DNA from: Lepisosteus oculatus
Taxonomy: Eukaryota; Chordata; Actinopteri; Semionotiformes; Lepisosteidae
Length of the DNA: 64,000 nucleotides
Assembly (NCBI RefSeq): GCF_040954835.1
Contig: NC_090698.1
Span: 33,595,501 to 33,659,500 of the forward strand
Reading direction: 5' to 3'
A model generated the notes under the pieces. The model worked only from the letters and a program-made list of their open reading frames with translations, was not told the DNA's origin and ran no database searches. Position numbers and translations under genes: made by a program. Positions 44,925-57,960 of this stretch are shown one piece after another; position 1 is the first letter of the stretch, and every line of letters begins with the position of its first letter.

Positions 44925-45055
44925 CAGGGGTGCCAGAAAGTGGAGAAATCACAGTAGAAACTCCACACAGACAGCACTCCAGGAATTGAACCTAGGGTCC
45001 TAGCACAGCAAGACAGGCTGTTTACTGTACCACTGCATCACTGTGCTGCCCTCTG
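44925..45055 (-). repeat. V-SINE-like SINE, head portion
   Basis: Minus strand: gggcagcacagtgatgcagtgg, then ccctaggttcaattcctgg (B box) and tgtctgtgtggagtttctac. The 3' half is missing. It lies directly after SINE S2 copy 1 in opposite orientation. Confidence 0.75.
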
Positions 45056-46689
45056 ATATAACTTTTCCTAGAATTAAAACAAAGCATTTTCTGGAAGCTA
45101 TGTAGGATTAATTTTGTCTCCCTTGGGAAATCTTATTCCAGTGCAATACAAGCAAAGTGTGCCGTAAACCACAATGTCTCCTGATTGATGAAAAATGGTC
45201 TTAACTTTATTTAAATAAAAATACAAAATCGTGAGCATATCTGTCAGAAAACATAACCAATAATGGTAGACATTTGGATAGCATGTTTTTTATGTTCAAT
45301 CTCAAATGCTTAAGTGTTTTCTTAAAATGTATATGTCCTGGTGTTAAACATGAGTGCCTGATTACTTCATCCAATTTGCTGCAAGCTGGCACCAGTCACA
45401 AGAATAAATAACAGTACCTTACACTGTTCTGAACCTTAATGAGTCAGTAGTAACACAAACATGATGAGTTAAAAAAAGTTGTCCGAGTTTAACAGCATTC
45501 TTGTTTCTTAGGTAAACTCGGTTTCAGTAATATTAAGTAAGAGCAACAGTGAGTGGCAGGCATTCATTGTTCATAGGTTTGTGACTTTAATTTTGGGTAA
45601 TTTCGGTATTGTTGGTTCTGTGTAGGCACCTCAAATTCCTAATTGCAGTACATGGAGAAAAACTAGAATTTTACCAAACAGTTGTTTCTTAACTTAACCC
45701 TGAATTTCCAGTGTACTGTAACTCCTACAGCACTGTGGCCAATGCTGGTCTCAGAAAGGGAGGTGCAGTGTCTCCAGTTTTCTTAATGTAAAGGGTGTTT
45801 GGATCTGCATCCTGACTCTTAGGTACAGTTGACATAAAATAAAGCAGATGAAGCATATCGTTCAGCTGGGTGCTGTACTGTGCACCTGCTGTATACATTT
45901 TTCCTCTTAGATCTATATCAAAGCTGGATTTGTGTTGCTCTTTTAAGATACTATGGCTTTTCTAATCTGACTTTACTTTGAAGGAGTTTCAGCAGGTAAT
46001 TTTCATCTACTCTAAAATGCTTCAAGTCAGGCTATTTAAAATCTCCAGATCTTGTCTCTATTTAACAACATTTTCCATGCAGATAATGTAGCGGGTGCTG
46101 CAAGTTTAATATACTGTAAAAAGCAGACATATATTCTATCTAAAGCTAATATGTGCTAATGTCAAAGCATACATTAAAGGATGACCATGGGAAAGAATGC
46201 CGTGTGGACATTTGGAAATCAGTATATTTATATTTAGTTCATTTGCACATTATGTTTTTGACTGTCACCTGTATAACATAATTTGACAATAAATCCTGTA
46301 GCGGGTTTTACTATTCAGTAGCTACACTTCTGCTGTAAATGTCTGCTATATTCTCCTGGTTTAATTTCTCTAACTGCCAAAATAAGAAACAAATTCAATT
46401 CATCAATTAGAAAGGAGAAAAATACTTGTCACATTTACAGTGTTTATTAATGACTAAGGCTGTAGACATAGTCCCTCATTTAATCAACTATGGCAATGTG
46501 TTTTGCTCATGGCAAAGTGCTTTGACACCTTCAGTTTTCCATAACAGAACCCTAACACGTGGGGCACAGCTGGCAGAGTCATTTCCTTGTTGTTTGCCAA
46601 AACTCCTGTAACAGGACAAATCTGGGTTAGCAGGGGGGGATACAATGCCTGCAGAACCTCTACACATCCTTTCCAAAGTAAAACAGTTT

Positions 46690-47110
46690 GTGGCCTAACA
46701 GCCTGAAATCAAGACACATTAAATCAGAATTTATTTTATCTCTACACATTGTAACACATAACCTCCAAGTGAAAAACCAACACTTTAAACTCTTTGAAAA
46801 ATAGATACAAATTAAAACCTAGAAAACAGGGGTGTGTACACTTATCTAACCCATAGCAATACCAATTGTAAAATGGCCCTGATATGATCAGTTACCTCCC
46901 TATTGCAATTCAATTGTAGTGATCCTGCTGATTACAAAATAAAATTGGCTGTTCTTGTAAAGAGTAAAGAGTCAACTATGGACAACAAAGAGCTATCAAA
47001 AAGGCACAGGTCAGGTTCATAAAATATCAGGCAAATAATTAGATATCAGGATAATTAGCACGAAGATTGGTAATCTATTACTTATCTCACAAAATTAAGA
47101 GAGTGCAGTG
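46690..47110. repeat. Possible Tc1-like DNA transposon relic
   Basis: Blocks such as attttatctctacacattgtaacacataacctccaagtgaaaa, later tcaactatggacaacaaagagc, recur in style at 55545-55640 (ttatttatttacacattataacacacaac). No clear ends or protein. Confidence 0.35.
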
Positions 47111-47804
47111 TTATTTCACTTTGAATCCACTTTTCCATATTTTCAGAAAAAGCAAAAGGGAAAGAAAATTTTCAGTCTTGTTAGTGTTGCAGTAAAAAAA
47201 TCCATACACAAGAGAAAGAGAACAACAAATTGAGTCCTTTCCTTTCCCTAGTATACAGTTGCTTGTTACTTTATATACGATTACTGTTTAAAGCAGGATG
47301 CAAAGTCATTGTGTCCTTTATTATTCGAATTATGGTTCCAGGTTGGACTGATGCATTTAGTGAAATCACCAGATTCCTGGATAGGTATGCATAACATGCA
47401 AACAGAAGCCATAAAAGAATTCTTACTTCGCTGCATGTCAGATGTTAAAATTAAGGAAAATTGAGACCAAGCCTTGTTTATAAACTTGCAATGTGTAGGT
47501 ATTGTCACATACTGTAATTAGGAAGAGAGCATAAAGAACAGCTGAACAGCAGAATACCCCTGACATCTGTTATGTTTTTTGCCGTTTAGTTTGTCTCCGT
47601 GTGTCCTGCTGTTATGTATTGTAAATGTTTGTTTTGAATATTTTGTTCCACATTAAAAAGAGAAGAGCTGCAGGGCATGAATATTTGTGCCTGGAATACA
47701 TTCTAGTCTGTGTATAATTTACAAAAGATGGGGGAAAATAAAGAAAACATTTTCATAAATTACGATACAATTGTTTATATAAAACTCTTATATAAAAGTG
47801 GTTG

Positions 47805-47985
47805 TAGGAGTATGGAACAGGGTACTGTACCTAGCCATGTTGGTGAACCTAACAAGCTTGGCTTGGCTTCTGTCAAGAAATGGCAGAATGAGATCCTCAG
47901 ATCAATTAGCTACTAGCTACCAAACAAACTAGGGGAGCCAAATGGCCTCCTCTCATTTGTAACCTTTCTTAGTTTCTTAACGAAT
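47805..47985 (-). repeat. Old interspersed repeat, family R1, antisense copy
   Basis: The minus strand reads aatgagaggaggccatttggctcc, gtagctagtagctaattgatctgaggatctcattctgcc, atttcttgacagaagcca, matching the 23895-24115 copy. Confidence 0.6.
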
Positions 47986-48654
47986 CTCTCCCCTCAGCTC
48001 ATGTTCATGGCCGTGGATATGTTTAATCCCTCCCCATGGGTCTACTGCTTGGCCCAGGATGGCAGAGCAGCTGGGGAGTCAATCCACCTTTTCTTCTGGA
48101 TACTAATCTAGAAGTTCTAGGCTCCCTAGAAGTGGTTGATCTCATTACTAGAATGGATGGGCCTGTTTGTCATTATCTGATTCATCCTCAAATACAGAAG
48201 CTCTAATACTGAATCATTGTAATGCTTTGGGGCATTCATAAAGCTTAATCACAAAAGTGATGATTATCCTCTCAAAATGATCCTATGTATGATCTAGATA
48301 GTTACATAAATTAGATGAATAATTTTATTTAGTCCTGAATAATTTTGAATGTAGTACTGTTGTTCTGTTGCAAGTAGCTATTTTTAAGCTGGTCTGAAGA
48401 ACTTGTTTCATGTTTTTGGAGGATGTGTACACTCCAGATTTACAGATAAAATAACAAATAAGGATGGGGAAACAGTTACCTCATAACAGACAAAGGACAT
48501 AAAATAAACTTTGTGAAAGTTCACCTGCTGCGCTGTTACTTATAGTCACTTGACAAACAATGCTGTATGTGTTTGATGAGGCATATTCTACTTCTGTTTC
48601 TCAAAACAGCATTTTGCCTCATCTGATCTTTATTTCTTGTCTTTTTTTCCGCAG

Positions 48655-48762
48655 CCCAGTGTTCTAATAGTGAGCTATATAGAGTCAGAGAGGGCAGCTT
48701 CACAATTTGGGTCCTACCAGCGGGCAGAATGGAAACCAGACGACACCATGATAGCAGTGGCG
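48655..48762 (+). CDS. ric1: ric1 coding exon 2
   Basis: Thirty-six codons between the acceptor tttttttccgcag and donor GCG|GTGAGT, both phase 0. The protein PSVLIVSYIESER...FGSYQRAEWKPDDTMIAVA continues exactly where exon 1 stops (LSIWFSR), and I recognise the FGSY..AEW.PD.TMIAV block of the RIC1 propeller. It carries no damage. The next expected residues (an ...NGYILFF-like strand) should be in exon 3, which I did not find before position 64000. Confidence 0.93.
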
Positions 48763-48949
48763 GTGAGTACAAGAAGTGTTTTTTTTTTATTTTTGTGCCT
48801 CATAAGTATAATGGGTCAGTAAGTGTTCAGTACTAATAAACACTATGATACCAAGATCCTACAATATGTAGTGCCAGAGTAAAAAATCTTTGTTTTTATT
48901 GGATATTGTCACTCATTACCTTTTTTTCATGATGAAGGATAATTATCTT

Positions 48950-49690
48950 CCTTGAATCTGATGGTGACTGCTAATACCAGTATAGGATCCACAGACCCTC
49001 TGGCAGGTTTCAGGAGATATGCGGGTGTTTACTGTGTATGGTGCTTCCAAGGCATTGATTTCTTCATGTTTGCTTTTACAATGTCTATGAAATGCTTTTT
49101 CTGTGCTCTTCTGGAGCAGTTGCCTTAGCTTTTCTGGGATCCTAGAGTCTCCCATCCAGATAACATGACCGAACCTATGCAGCTGATGGAATATGATCAG
49201 TTTCATTGCTAGTGGAGCCTGCCTGGGAGTGAACGAAGTTGGGAAAAGTTATTCAGCAAATGCAATGAAACAGTTCGGAAGAATTCTTCTAATCTTGCCT
49301 GAGATGGACATCATGGAGATCGCTCTGTGATTTCTTAGATTGTATCAGTCCCATTTCTTGAAGATTGTCAAAATTATGGCATCCTTAAATTCATTCAGGA
49401 TTATATAATCATTCCATTTCAATATAGTGTGAGCTTGTTTGTGTAGTGCTAGGGCTAGTTCAAACTTGTGTCTAATTAGGTGGTATGGGATGTAATTGAA
49501 TATTTTGTTGCAGTGGCAGGCTTCGCTGTCTTTTAACGTGTCACAAGCCACACAGCCCTGTACCAGAGGTTCAGTGCAGACTGGAGGAAAGGCATATATC
49601 TCACCCAACAGTATTGTGAACCTGCAAACACCTGGGAAAGCTGCTGAGGTTCCAGGCTGAATATTCTCACTGTTCACTCAGCAGCTTGGG
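48950..49690 (-). pseudogene. RTE-like LINE remnant with a large internal deletion
   Basis: Minus strand: LALHKQAHTILKWNDYI, FKDAIILTIFKKWD, then after a frame change AISMMSISGKI, which is the start of an RTE-type reverse transcriptase. Within about 120 bases it jumps to HQLHRFGHVIWMGDSRIPEKL, normally several hundred residues further on. The fingers-palm region with the active site is gone. Confidence 0.6.
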
Positions 49691-49714
49691 AAATGTGAGT
49701 CACAGTTGGGTAGT

Positions 49715-49812
49715 GACATTACCCAGGCTTGAACCTGTAACATCTAGATCATAGAGCACAGCTTGCACTTGAGCAAGCACCTTTACTCTTCAACCACTTG
49801 CCCCATGAGTCC
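49715..49812 (-). repeat. tRNA-derived SINE head
   Basis: Minus strand: gggactcatggggcaagtgg (A-box region) to acaggttcaagcctgggtaa (B box GGTTCAAGCC). Same family as 37556-37765. Confidence 0.6.
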
Positions 49813-50984
49813 CTTCCTTGGTGAGGGTCCCCGCTTCGATAAATCTGAAAGGTCCAGGTGCTTAGGTACTAACAGACCTTGAGGAATTGTAGAACAACAG
49901 ATAAAGTATGTATGCAAGATGTTGAATTTTTTTTGCCTTGTCTGTCCGCCATCTGTTCATCGTGTTAAAAAATCTCCATTATACCTCCTTGTTTGCTTGC
50001 TGGTGGGCCAGGTACTTCTCTGTGGAGTTTGGGTTACTCTCCCATGCAGAGAAAGCCTTGCACATTTGATCAATAAGTAATTGATTATTGATTAATAGTC
50101 TAGTCATTTTCATCAAACCAATCTTGGTATTTCTTGGTATAAAACCAAATCTAAGTATGTCTTAGCAGGCGTTTCCCATATTCCTGAACCATATAAACAC
50201 CTTTCTTCCATTCTTGGTTGAGTCTTGCGATTTTTGAAAATGTGTTTTTTTATGGTTGTATTCATTCAGTGCTTTAGTGCATAACTACTTAAACAGTGCT
50301 TCATGGAGTCTTTGAATTGCTGGAATCCCTGAATTTGCATTGATATATAGGAATATGATATAAGTATATTGATTCTTTGATTGATTCTTTGCTAATATGA
50401 GACAGAATCATGGGGTGCTCCTTGATTCCAATTATAAATTTACAAAAGATGCCAAAGGTTTCATTTGTGAGGCAAATCTATATTTCTTCGATTTTCACTT
50501 CAAGACGAAAGGCCGGCTTTTTTTTACTGGTCCTTCTCTGGCTTGTCAGGCAAGTTCTGATGACACAAATGGAATATGTCTTTTTAGACAGTCCATCTTG
50601 GCCGTGATGTTAAAGGTCTCATATTTTAATACTCTGTTTTGTTTTTTTTACTACATTTTTATGTTTAGGGCATTATGATTTATGTTTAGGGCATCCTTTG
50701 TTTTTTCCTATCTTAAAGGGCCAAGCGAAACATATTCTAGGTAGGGCTGATCATTCACAGCTACAACTGCCAACGCACGTCTGCCTCACCCATATGTTGA
50801 CAACCCTATTGTGATAGCTGCCATGATCTGGCAGAGACTAGACTTTCAGACATTAATGTACTGCTTGTGTCACTATTTGCTAGTTGCCATAAGCCTTGGA
50901 GAATATCTGGGAAATGGGAGATATCTGTACTGCATGCAGGCAGTGGTGCCAGGCTCACAGGCAAAATGCTGCTGTGGCAAGCTA

Positions 50985-51440
50985 GGGATTCGGCAGAGCT
51001 GTGCTCGCATGCGGCGGGGTAGTGTAGCAGACAAGAACGCAGAGTTCATGGTCAGGCAGGCAGGGGGTCAAACTGATGCAAACAAAACTTACTTCAGAGC
51101 ACAAAGGGGAATCCAATAGGTGTGTTGAGAGTAACAAGCCAAGGGTGGTCTGGGAACAATGTCAAGAACGCAAGCAGAGGTTAGGAATCAAAATTATATG
51201 CAGCAAGGAAAAAGCCGGAGGTTTTGGAAGCTCAGAGTCTGTAACGGAAACCTGAGCAGGGTCAGAGTAGCCCTAAATATCCCTGAACCACCTGAAGTGG
51301 GCGATGAAGTTAATTGCGTCCAGGTGATCCAGATCTCTTGTCAAATTGGTATTCATGGCAACCGGTGCTGAATGCAGATATGTGGACAGGTGCAGGTGGG
51401 TGGCGCAATGACTGGCTGTCAATACTATCTCAGCTGGCAT
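50985..51440. repeat. Possible interspersed repeat
   Basis: GC-richer block with ggtagtgtagcagacaagaacgcag, gtcaagaacgcaagcag, cctgaaccacctgaagtggg, resembling 2876-3370 in composition. Ends are not defined. Confidence 0.3.
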
Positions 51441-51654
51441 GGCAGCAGGGGTGAGTATGGCTGGTGAGTGTAGGAATGTATGGTAATCAATGTGGTTTCA
51501 GGACTGAAGTCCTTCCATAGTTCATGCTGTTGATGCCAGATGAGAGCCATGTTGTTGATGTGCCAATTTAGTTGTTTATTGATTCAAACAAGAACCCCAT
51601 TTCTCAACCGAGCACTCTACCAAGCTGTAGATCTGGTAAATGTGTATGAGCCCT

Positions 51655-52565
51655 TTACAAAACATTGAAAAGAAAGAGGCCATTCAGCCTATCTAGCTTG
51701 TTTCCTAGTAATTTATTGATCTGATCTCTCCCAGATTATATTTGAATGTTCTCTGGTAATCTATGTGAGCTCTGAGTAGTTTAATTCGTACAGCCACACC
51801 CCTGTGTAAAGTCGCTCCTGTTTTCAGTTTTAAAAGCACTTTCTTCTGTTGTTAAATTTTATTGCGGAGTTTTTCTTTTGACTCTGAAGCAATACATTTA
51901 ATAAATTATCTGTATTTGTCAGAATTGTGAAAACTTATATCACATCCCCTCATAATATGCTCTGTTTAAAACTTAAGAGCATTCAAAAGAATAAAGTGCT
52001 CTTTTAACTGGTTTATGGATGATGAGACCAGGAATGCTTTTAGTTGTTTCTTTGAAATCTTTCCAGTAGCAGTTTTTTTTATAATGGTGGCCACATTTGT
52101 AGAATATTCTGAAAAAGGTCTTACTGATAATATTACTTCCCTTTTGCAAGCTGTACATTTCACTCTATATCCAAACATTTTGTTTGCATTTTGTATTTTT
52201 TTCCCTAGATCAAGATGCCAACTAGATCCTCTTCATAGTTACTTCAGGATTACTGCCTTTTTTGTATTTGTAATTCATGTTATTACTGTCTGTGTGCAAT
52301 AATTTGCACCTATTGTATTTGTGTTGTTTTTCTTAACATCCTTATTGGATTTTCTGTGAATTTAACAAGTTTAGCAGAAATGACATATTTAAGATCATAA
52401 ATGTACATAATGAAGAGTAGTGGTCTAAAGACAGACCTCTGTGGTACTGCATTAAAGGCATTCTGCTTTCCAAAAGTTTCCTAATATGTATTCTGTTCAA
52501 GCCCATTATCCAGTTCTCAATCTGTGTGCATGCATTACTTTGGGTTCCTGTATCTTTCATTTTAA
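51655..52565 (+). repeat. Old interspersed repeat, family R1, longest copy
   Basis: Runs from aaagaggccattcagcctatctagcttg through acacccctgtgtaaagtcgctcctgttttcagttttaaaagcac, cacatcccctcataatatgctctg, ttttagttgtttctttgaaatctttcc, aaaggtcttactgataatattacttccc, to agacctctgtggtactgcatta and gttcaagcccattatccagttctc. The fixed order matches the other copies where they overlap. I know this text style from vertebrate genomes but cannot name the family. Confidence 0.65.
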
Positions 52566-55514
52566 TAATATTTTGAATTTCTAATTACCAAAAGTACTTT
52601 CATTTTAACAATAATTTGACTTACACAGTATGCATATAATTAAGTAAAAATGAAAAATTCCGATGAGCTTAAAATGTTAATCTTACAGGTACAAGAAGTT
52701 AACAATAAGGATAGCACAACCTATACTGTGCAAACAAATTGAAACTGTTACAGTTAAAACATTTTGTAGATAGTATGGATATGGAACAGTAATGTAACGC
52801 ACCCTGTTAGTATCTGTTCTGTTTTTACTCTGAATAAGTACAACTAGGAAGTTACATGAACAATTTGGGAATTCAGAATATTAATACTTTACAGTGTGAG
52901 AAATTGAAGGATGTGGCACAGTTAACAGGTGCTGTCTAAATGAATGACTCTTAAATTTTCTTGAGCATGTGCTTAAAGGATGGTCAGGGCCTGAATAATT
53001 CTGATTTCTGTTCATTCCACCTCTGAGGGTGAGGGTGAAGAACAAATAGGCTGTGGGAGTGGGAGAAGAGAGGGGGTCCAGCCTGCCTGGTGGAAGAGGA
53101 GGACAGGAGGGGTTGCAGGGAGAGACGGGACTGAAAGCATGTAATTGTGGAGACAGTGGTATGTAAGAACTAGGAAGTTGAATGAGATGTTATAGCACCA
53201 GGAAGCAAGTGAAGAAACTGAAGGAATAGACTAGCATGCAAAGAATGATGATGATATAAGGCGAGCTGCCGAATTCAGATGAGCTGGAGTAAAGAGGTGG
53301 ATTCTGTGAATGTTGCTTAAAAAGAAATGACAGGAACATTCTAGAGATGTGTTTTGGGAGCAGGAGAGTGAGATTAAAGAAAACCAGGCAAGAATCCCCT
53401 ACAGCTGTTTTCAAACATGAGTGAATCTTTGTTGATTAGCTTTAAATTTACTTTAGGTTTAATAAATGTAATATCATAGCTCAATTTGGTTTGTCATTTT
53501 AACTCTAATGCACCATAATATAGATTGCTATGAGTGTATTACCCAGTTGTTTGGTTTTGTTTGGCCTGTGATCTCAGTGCACCTTTTGACATGAACGTTT
53601 TAGGACATAAAGTTGTGTGGAAGTGGAAAATGAGGTGTTTGTTGACTGCTCTATAGAATCATCCTCTGGTTAATGTAAATTGCACAGAAACGCACAGTCT
53701 GTCAAAATCTATTCCACATGGAAATAGGCTTTTAAAAACCCACAGAAATGTGGCAGAGGTGTTAACTGGGGTCAGTGACACGGTGTGTTTCATTTTGCAC
53801 ATGATATTTGTGAAGCAGAATCTTTTTTTTTCTTTTTACCAGAATGGAATAACAATATTCCATTCACGCCACTCGTTTATAATGGTGGTCTTTCAAGTAA
53901 AAAAGTGATCTGATCCTCTGCTGACTGCAGTTGGTCTCCTGCTCAGTGGTGGTTAAATGGGAACAAAGGATCCTGGTTACTTCAGCATTAAGGGAGCAAT
54001 GGAGAGGGACATAAAGTATGTGTGGTATTTCTTTCCATTTTTTATTCCTCTGAATATGACTAAATCAGACAGGCCTGGCTTCAAGCCATAACAAACCTTA
54101 GCCCTGGCTTCTCTCATCTATGTTGAACACACAGAAGGAGTTCATAGTTATTTAAAGCAGATGGTGGGAATGGCAATCCTTTTATAAAAACCTTGGAGCC
54201 TTTCTTGTTTTTAGTTCCATAGCGACACATGTGAGTCACAAGGCAAAATACAACAGTAGATGAACTCCATAAAGAGTTCAGCTGGGCATTTTGACTTGTC
54301 TTCAACACCTGTTCCTAAACAAGTTGGATATATATACATTTTTATTTTGCTGTTATTTCTCCACTCCTTATGTAAGCTTTTCCTTCTACCAATTGCCATT
54401 GTCACAAATATTGTTTTTACTCTTGTGAGGCTTTTTTCTCTGTGATGAAAATGTTTAGGACGTGGTATACGATAATGCTTCAGTTCCAAAGCTACTTGCT
54501 CTCTCCAGATTTCAAAATCTTAATGTCAAAGGTTATCTGCCTGTCGCACATGTTTCTTCTGTAGGGGTACCTTTAAGTGCCATAGCAGCACATTTGCTAT
54601 GGCTTGCTCTTCATCATCATCTTTCCTCAGGTTCTGTTATACAGTTCCCTCTTTCAACAAGGGAGAAAATTACTCATTGTCATACAAATTGATTACATTC
54701 TTTCTAATGTCATCCTCAGTGTAATCTGAAATGTTAAAGAAATAAAAAAGAATGACTTAACTACATCTCTTCAATTTGGAATAAATTTAAAGTCAGTGAT
54801 GTTGCATCTGCTGTTGAGCTTTTTCCTTTTATCAATTGTAATTCTAGTTTTCAAGGGTTGGAAGGACACTTGCTTTGGAAAATACATTCTTTTAACGTGT
54901 ACTTTGGATATTGCTACATACATTATTTTGCTACTGACAGAGCTAGTTTTATTCCCTATTCTGCTTCAAAACGTTTTCACCTGCTCACCTTATTTTTTTT
55001 TTTGGGTAGCTCAAAGTTGTAGTAATTAAACTGATGTTAATACTGACCAGTAATAGCTCACAGCACTAACGCATAGCTGGTAGAAACAAGCAATACATGA
55101 AGTAAGATCATGTCTGTAGCTCAGACTAGACTAGTAATACTAGCAGATGTGAATGTCTTGATAGAAGATGGAAGATGTGTCCTTTTATATACAGCATTGA
55201 TGAATTAAAAAAAAATCTTTGTGCGTGAGAGGGAGGTTTGGGGTGTACTGTTGCCATAAAAATACCACTGATGGCTGCATGCACACAAACCGCATTCCTA
55301 GACCATAATTTCCTTGCATTCATCATGCAAAAGCCCCACCACCATTCCTTGCACCAATGCCAAAAGCAACAGCCTTTTGGTTTAATTTAGGATAATTGAT
55401 ATCCAGAGGATCGTTCCTTAGACCTGGGGGTTTATTGCCAGGATTATCAATATTTTTTCCTTCTTAACTGGGGTTTGTCCGGATTTTTATTACCTTCATC
55501 CAAGGTGGGGAACC

Positions 55515-56150
55515 ACTGGTACAAGTGCCTATACAAAGTCTTCACACCCTTTCCCAAGTAATGTATTTTGTGAAATCAAGATACATCAGTAATCAGAAAT
55601 TGTCACCTTTATTTATTTACACATTATAACACACAACCACCTAGAAATAAGAGTTGATAAGTGTACTATCTGTGTACCTGACCAAGTGGAAGCTCCTTTC
55701 GCTTGAAATACTGCCTTTATTCTTTTTTTGAAATGTCTGTAAAATTTGTTTGCCATTCCTCCTTACAGCACTGTTTAAACTCAAATAATGAGGGGACCAC
55801 AAAATGTGTTACTTTGGAAAGAGTGTGTAGGCTTTCAATAGGCTGAATATAGAGCGGTCACAGTCATGGATTTAGTCGGGAACGTAACCATTCAATTCCT
55901 TAATAGTTGGCAAAAAATGTTCAAATTTTATTCCGATATCCACAGAAGAATAAAAGGAAGCTAAAACACAATGTTTTTTTACATTTTATTTTGGATAAGT
56001 AACATAAAAAGTATAAAAATAAACTTGTAAATTCCAAATAACAGTCATTTTATGGGTTAAAAGAGGACAAAAACTAATTAAAGGCAACTGTCTCTTTGAA
56101 AATTCTAGCAATAAGAGATCAAAAAGTAACAGTATGCTGAATTACAGTTG
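55515..56150. repeat. Possible Tc1-like DNA transposon relic
   Basis: Opens gtgcctatacaaagtcttcacaccc, close to the common Tc1-MITE end gtgccttgcaaaagtcttcacaccc, followed by ctttatttatttacacattataacacacaac and gtggaagctcctttcgcttgaaatactgcc. No transposase frame or right end was found. Confidence 0.45.
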
Positions 56151-57859
56151 TTCATCACATGGATGCTTCCTGATTTCCATACCATCTGTACACTAAACTA
56201 ATTAGACTAATGTCCTAATTGAACATCTTTTAAGTTAAAAGGGCCAATTTAACAGAGAGCTTGTAAGATGGGATCTGTTTTCAATTGTTATGTTTGTTAA
56301 TATTCTGTACATTGAAAACAGATGTCCTGTAAATGGAAGTTGTTCCATTTATCTTTAAAAGATTTTAAAATATCCTGACTTTGTCATTGCAAGCAAAATC
56401 TGTGATACTTGTATTTAGGTTGTGCTCAAAGATCCTTGGCTTTACAACTGCATTAACAAATCCTTTGATAAGAATATTTCTTTTGCATTGTAGTTGGTTT
56501 CTCAGATTTAATTTCCCTATTGCTTTTTCTGTTTTTTGAGTAAATCAATTTCTGTGCTGCTTTTTTCTCTCTGACAACAGCTTTTTCCCGGATAAAGAGG
56601 ATTTACTGAACTTGTAGTTTGAATAGACAGTACTGTGACTGTTTATCTGTAAACAGCAGTTCCTGGTCTCTGAAATCACCCCATTCTTACCTTTAATCTT
56701 CAGCTTTGTTTAAAGTATTCACTGCAAACAAAACTCATCTGCAAACAAAAGATTATTCAAGGTCTGAGTGTCCTTCATTCTCTTTGGCAGCTGATGTGGA
56801 CAAAGTTGAGGTTTGATTGTGTTTTCTAACCTATTAAATGTTTCTAGGTAAAATGTTTCCTTTGACATTATAGTATGCTTTCTGGTACATTAAAATCTCA
56901 GCTGTTTTTTTTTTTTACATTAAATGATACTGTATATGCAGTTTTATGAACTGGAAAGTTAGAATACTGACAGTGTGCAAGAACACGTTTCAGTGTTTCA
57001 GAAGCCATGAGGGGAAAGGAGCCATAAGTCCCTGCTCCGAATGAGTGGATCTCTCAGTTCTGATAAACACTCCACACTGCTGCCATTTGTTTCAGGTGCC
57101 ATTGCTCATCAAGACCTGCTCAGACTTTGTAATTTCATTTGCTATTGTGCCTGTCATTCAAAGCAGTTATTGTACTTTGAAGTCAGCCTAAGGAAATATG
57201 CCATTTTTCCGCTTGATACTCCATTAGACTTGTTATTTTATCTAATCTGTGAAAGGGAATGTTAAGGTAATCTATGGGGTTTGCTGACAGTGGCATACAG
57301 CTCTTTTCTTGTACCTTTTTAAACAAGCTAAAAGGCATTTCAATGGCAGCTTTGCTGGCTGTGACTGAAAGTGCACACACAACCCCTTGAAACAGAAACT
57401 AGACACTTGTGGTTTCCTGCACTTTAAGGGAATAGAAACAGCATTATACAGGTTGAGCACTGAAGATCCAAGAAGAAGAACTTTGTTGACAGGTTCAAAG
57501 CAGTATCGTTTTAACTGCAGATTTGTTGCAGACCCTTCTCACCACCACTCTAGTAATACTGATGATCTCTTAGCCTGCTTGTTTTACCAGTGGCCTCCCA
57601 TCACTTTGAAAAGCTGCTGTTTTTGCAACAGGTGCTGTCACAGTGGTTCTTGTTCACTTGTTTTTGTTTCCATTGGTGTTGATCTCTGAGAAGGAACTGG
57701 TGAAGTTGAGCAGGTTGATTTGCACATTAAATTGAACTTCATATGTGACATATAACCATGATATGTTATGTTTTCTGCATTTAATTTATATTCTAGTATG
57801 TTTAACTGTGTTATACACATTTATACCCATACTGTGTTGTATAAATGTATACTTTACTA

Positions 57860-57960
57860 AAAGGTTTATTCCACGCTGAAAAAAGAAGAAAAAGCATAAC
57901 ATTTCAGCCAACATGTTCTTCTCTTTTCAGCATGGAATAAACCTGTTACTTTCTCCTTTG
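57860..57960. repeat. Foldback repeat
   Basis: aggtttattccacgctgaaaa at its left and ttttcagcatggaataaacct at its right pair as a hairpin with one mismatch, with a second pairing of acatttcagcc-type sequence inside. This half-palindrome is familiar from fish repeats; the central part seems lost. Confidence 0.6.

Larger units (their letters stand above)
22476..48654 (+). other. ric1: ric1 intron 1, about 26.2 kb
   Basis: Donor GTGAGT at 22476, acceptor ctttttttccgcag ending 48654. It is AT-rich and contains scattered old repeats listed separately. I recognise nothing in 22476-23890, 24411-29514, 30000-33080, 33960-35630, 36600-37555, 37770-40680, 40776-44650, 45060-46690 and 47110-47800 beyond AT-rich unique-looking sequence; open frames there are short and chance-like. 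Long first introns often hold enhancers, but none can be called from this sequence alone. Confidence 0.85.

Noticed and set aside
44675..44977. Open frames on both strands
   Set aside because: They are translations of a tRNA-derived SINE and its neighbour.
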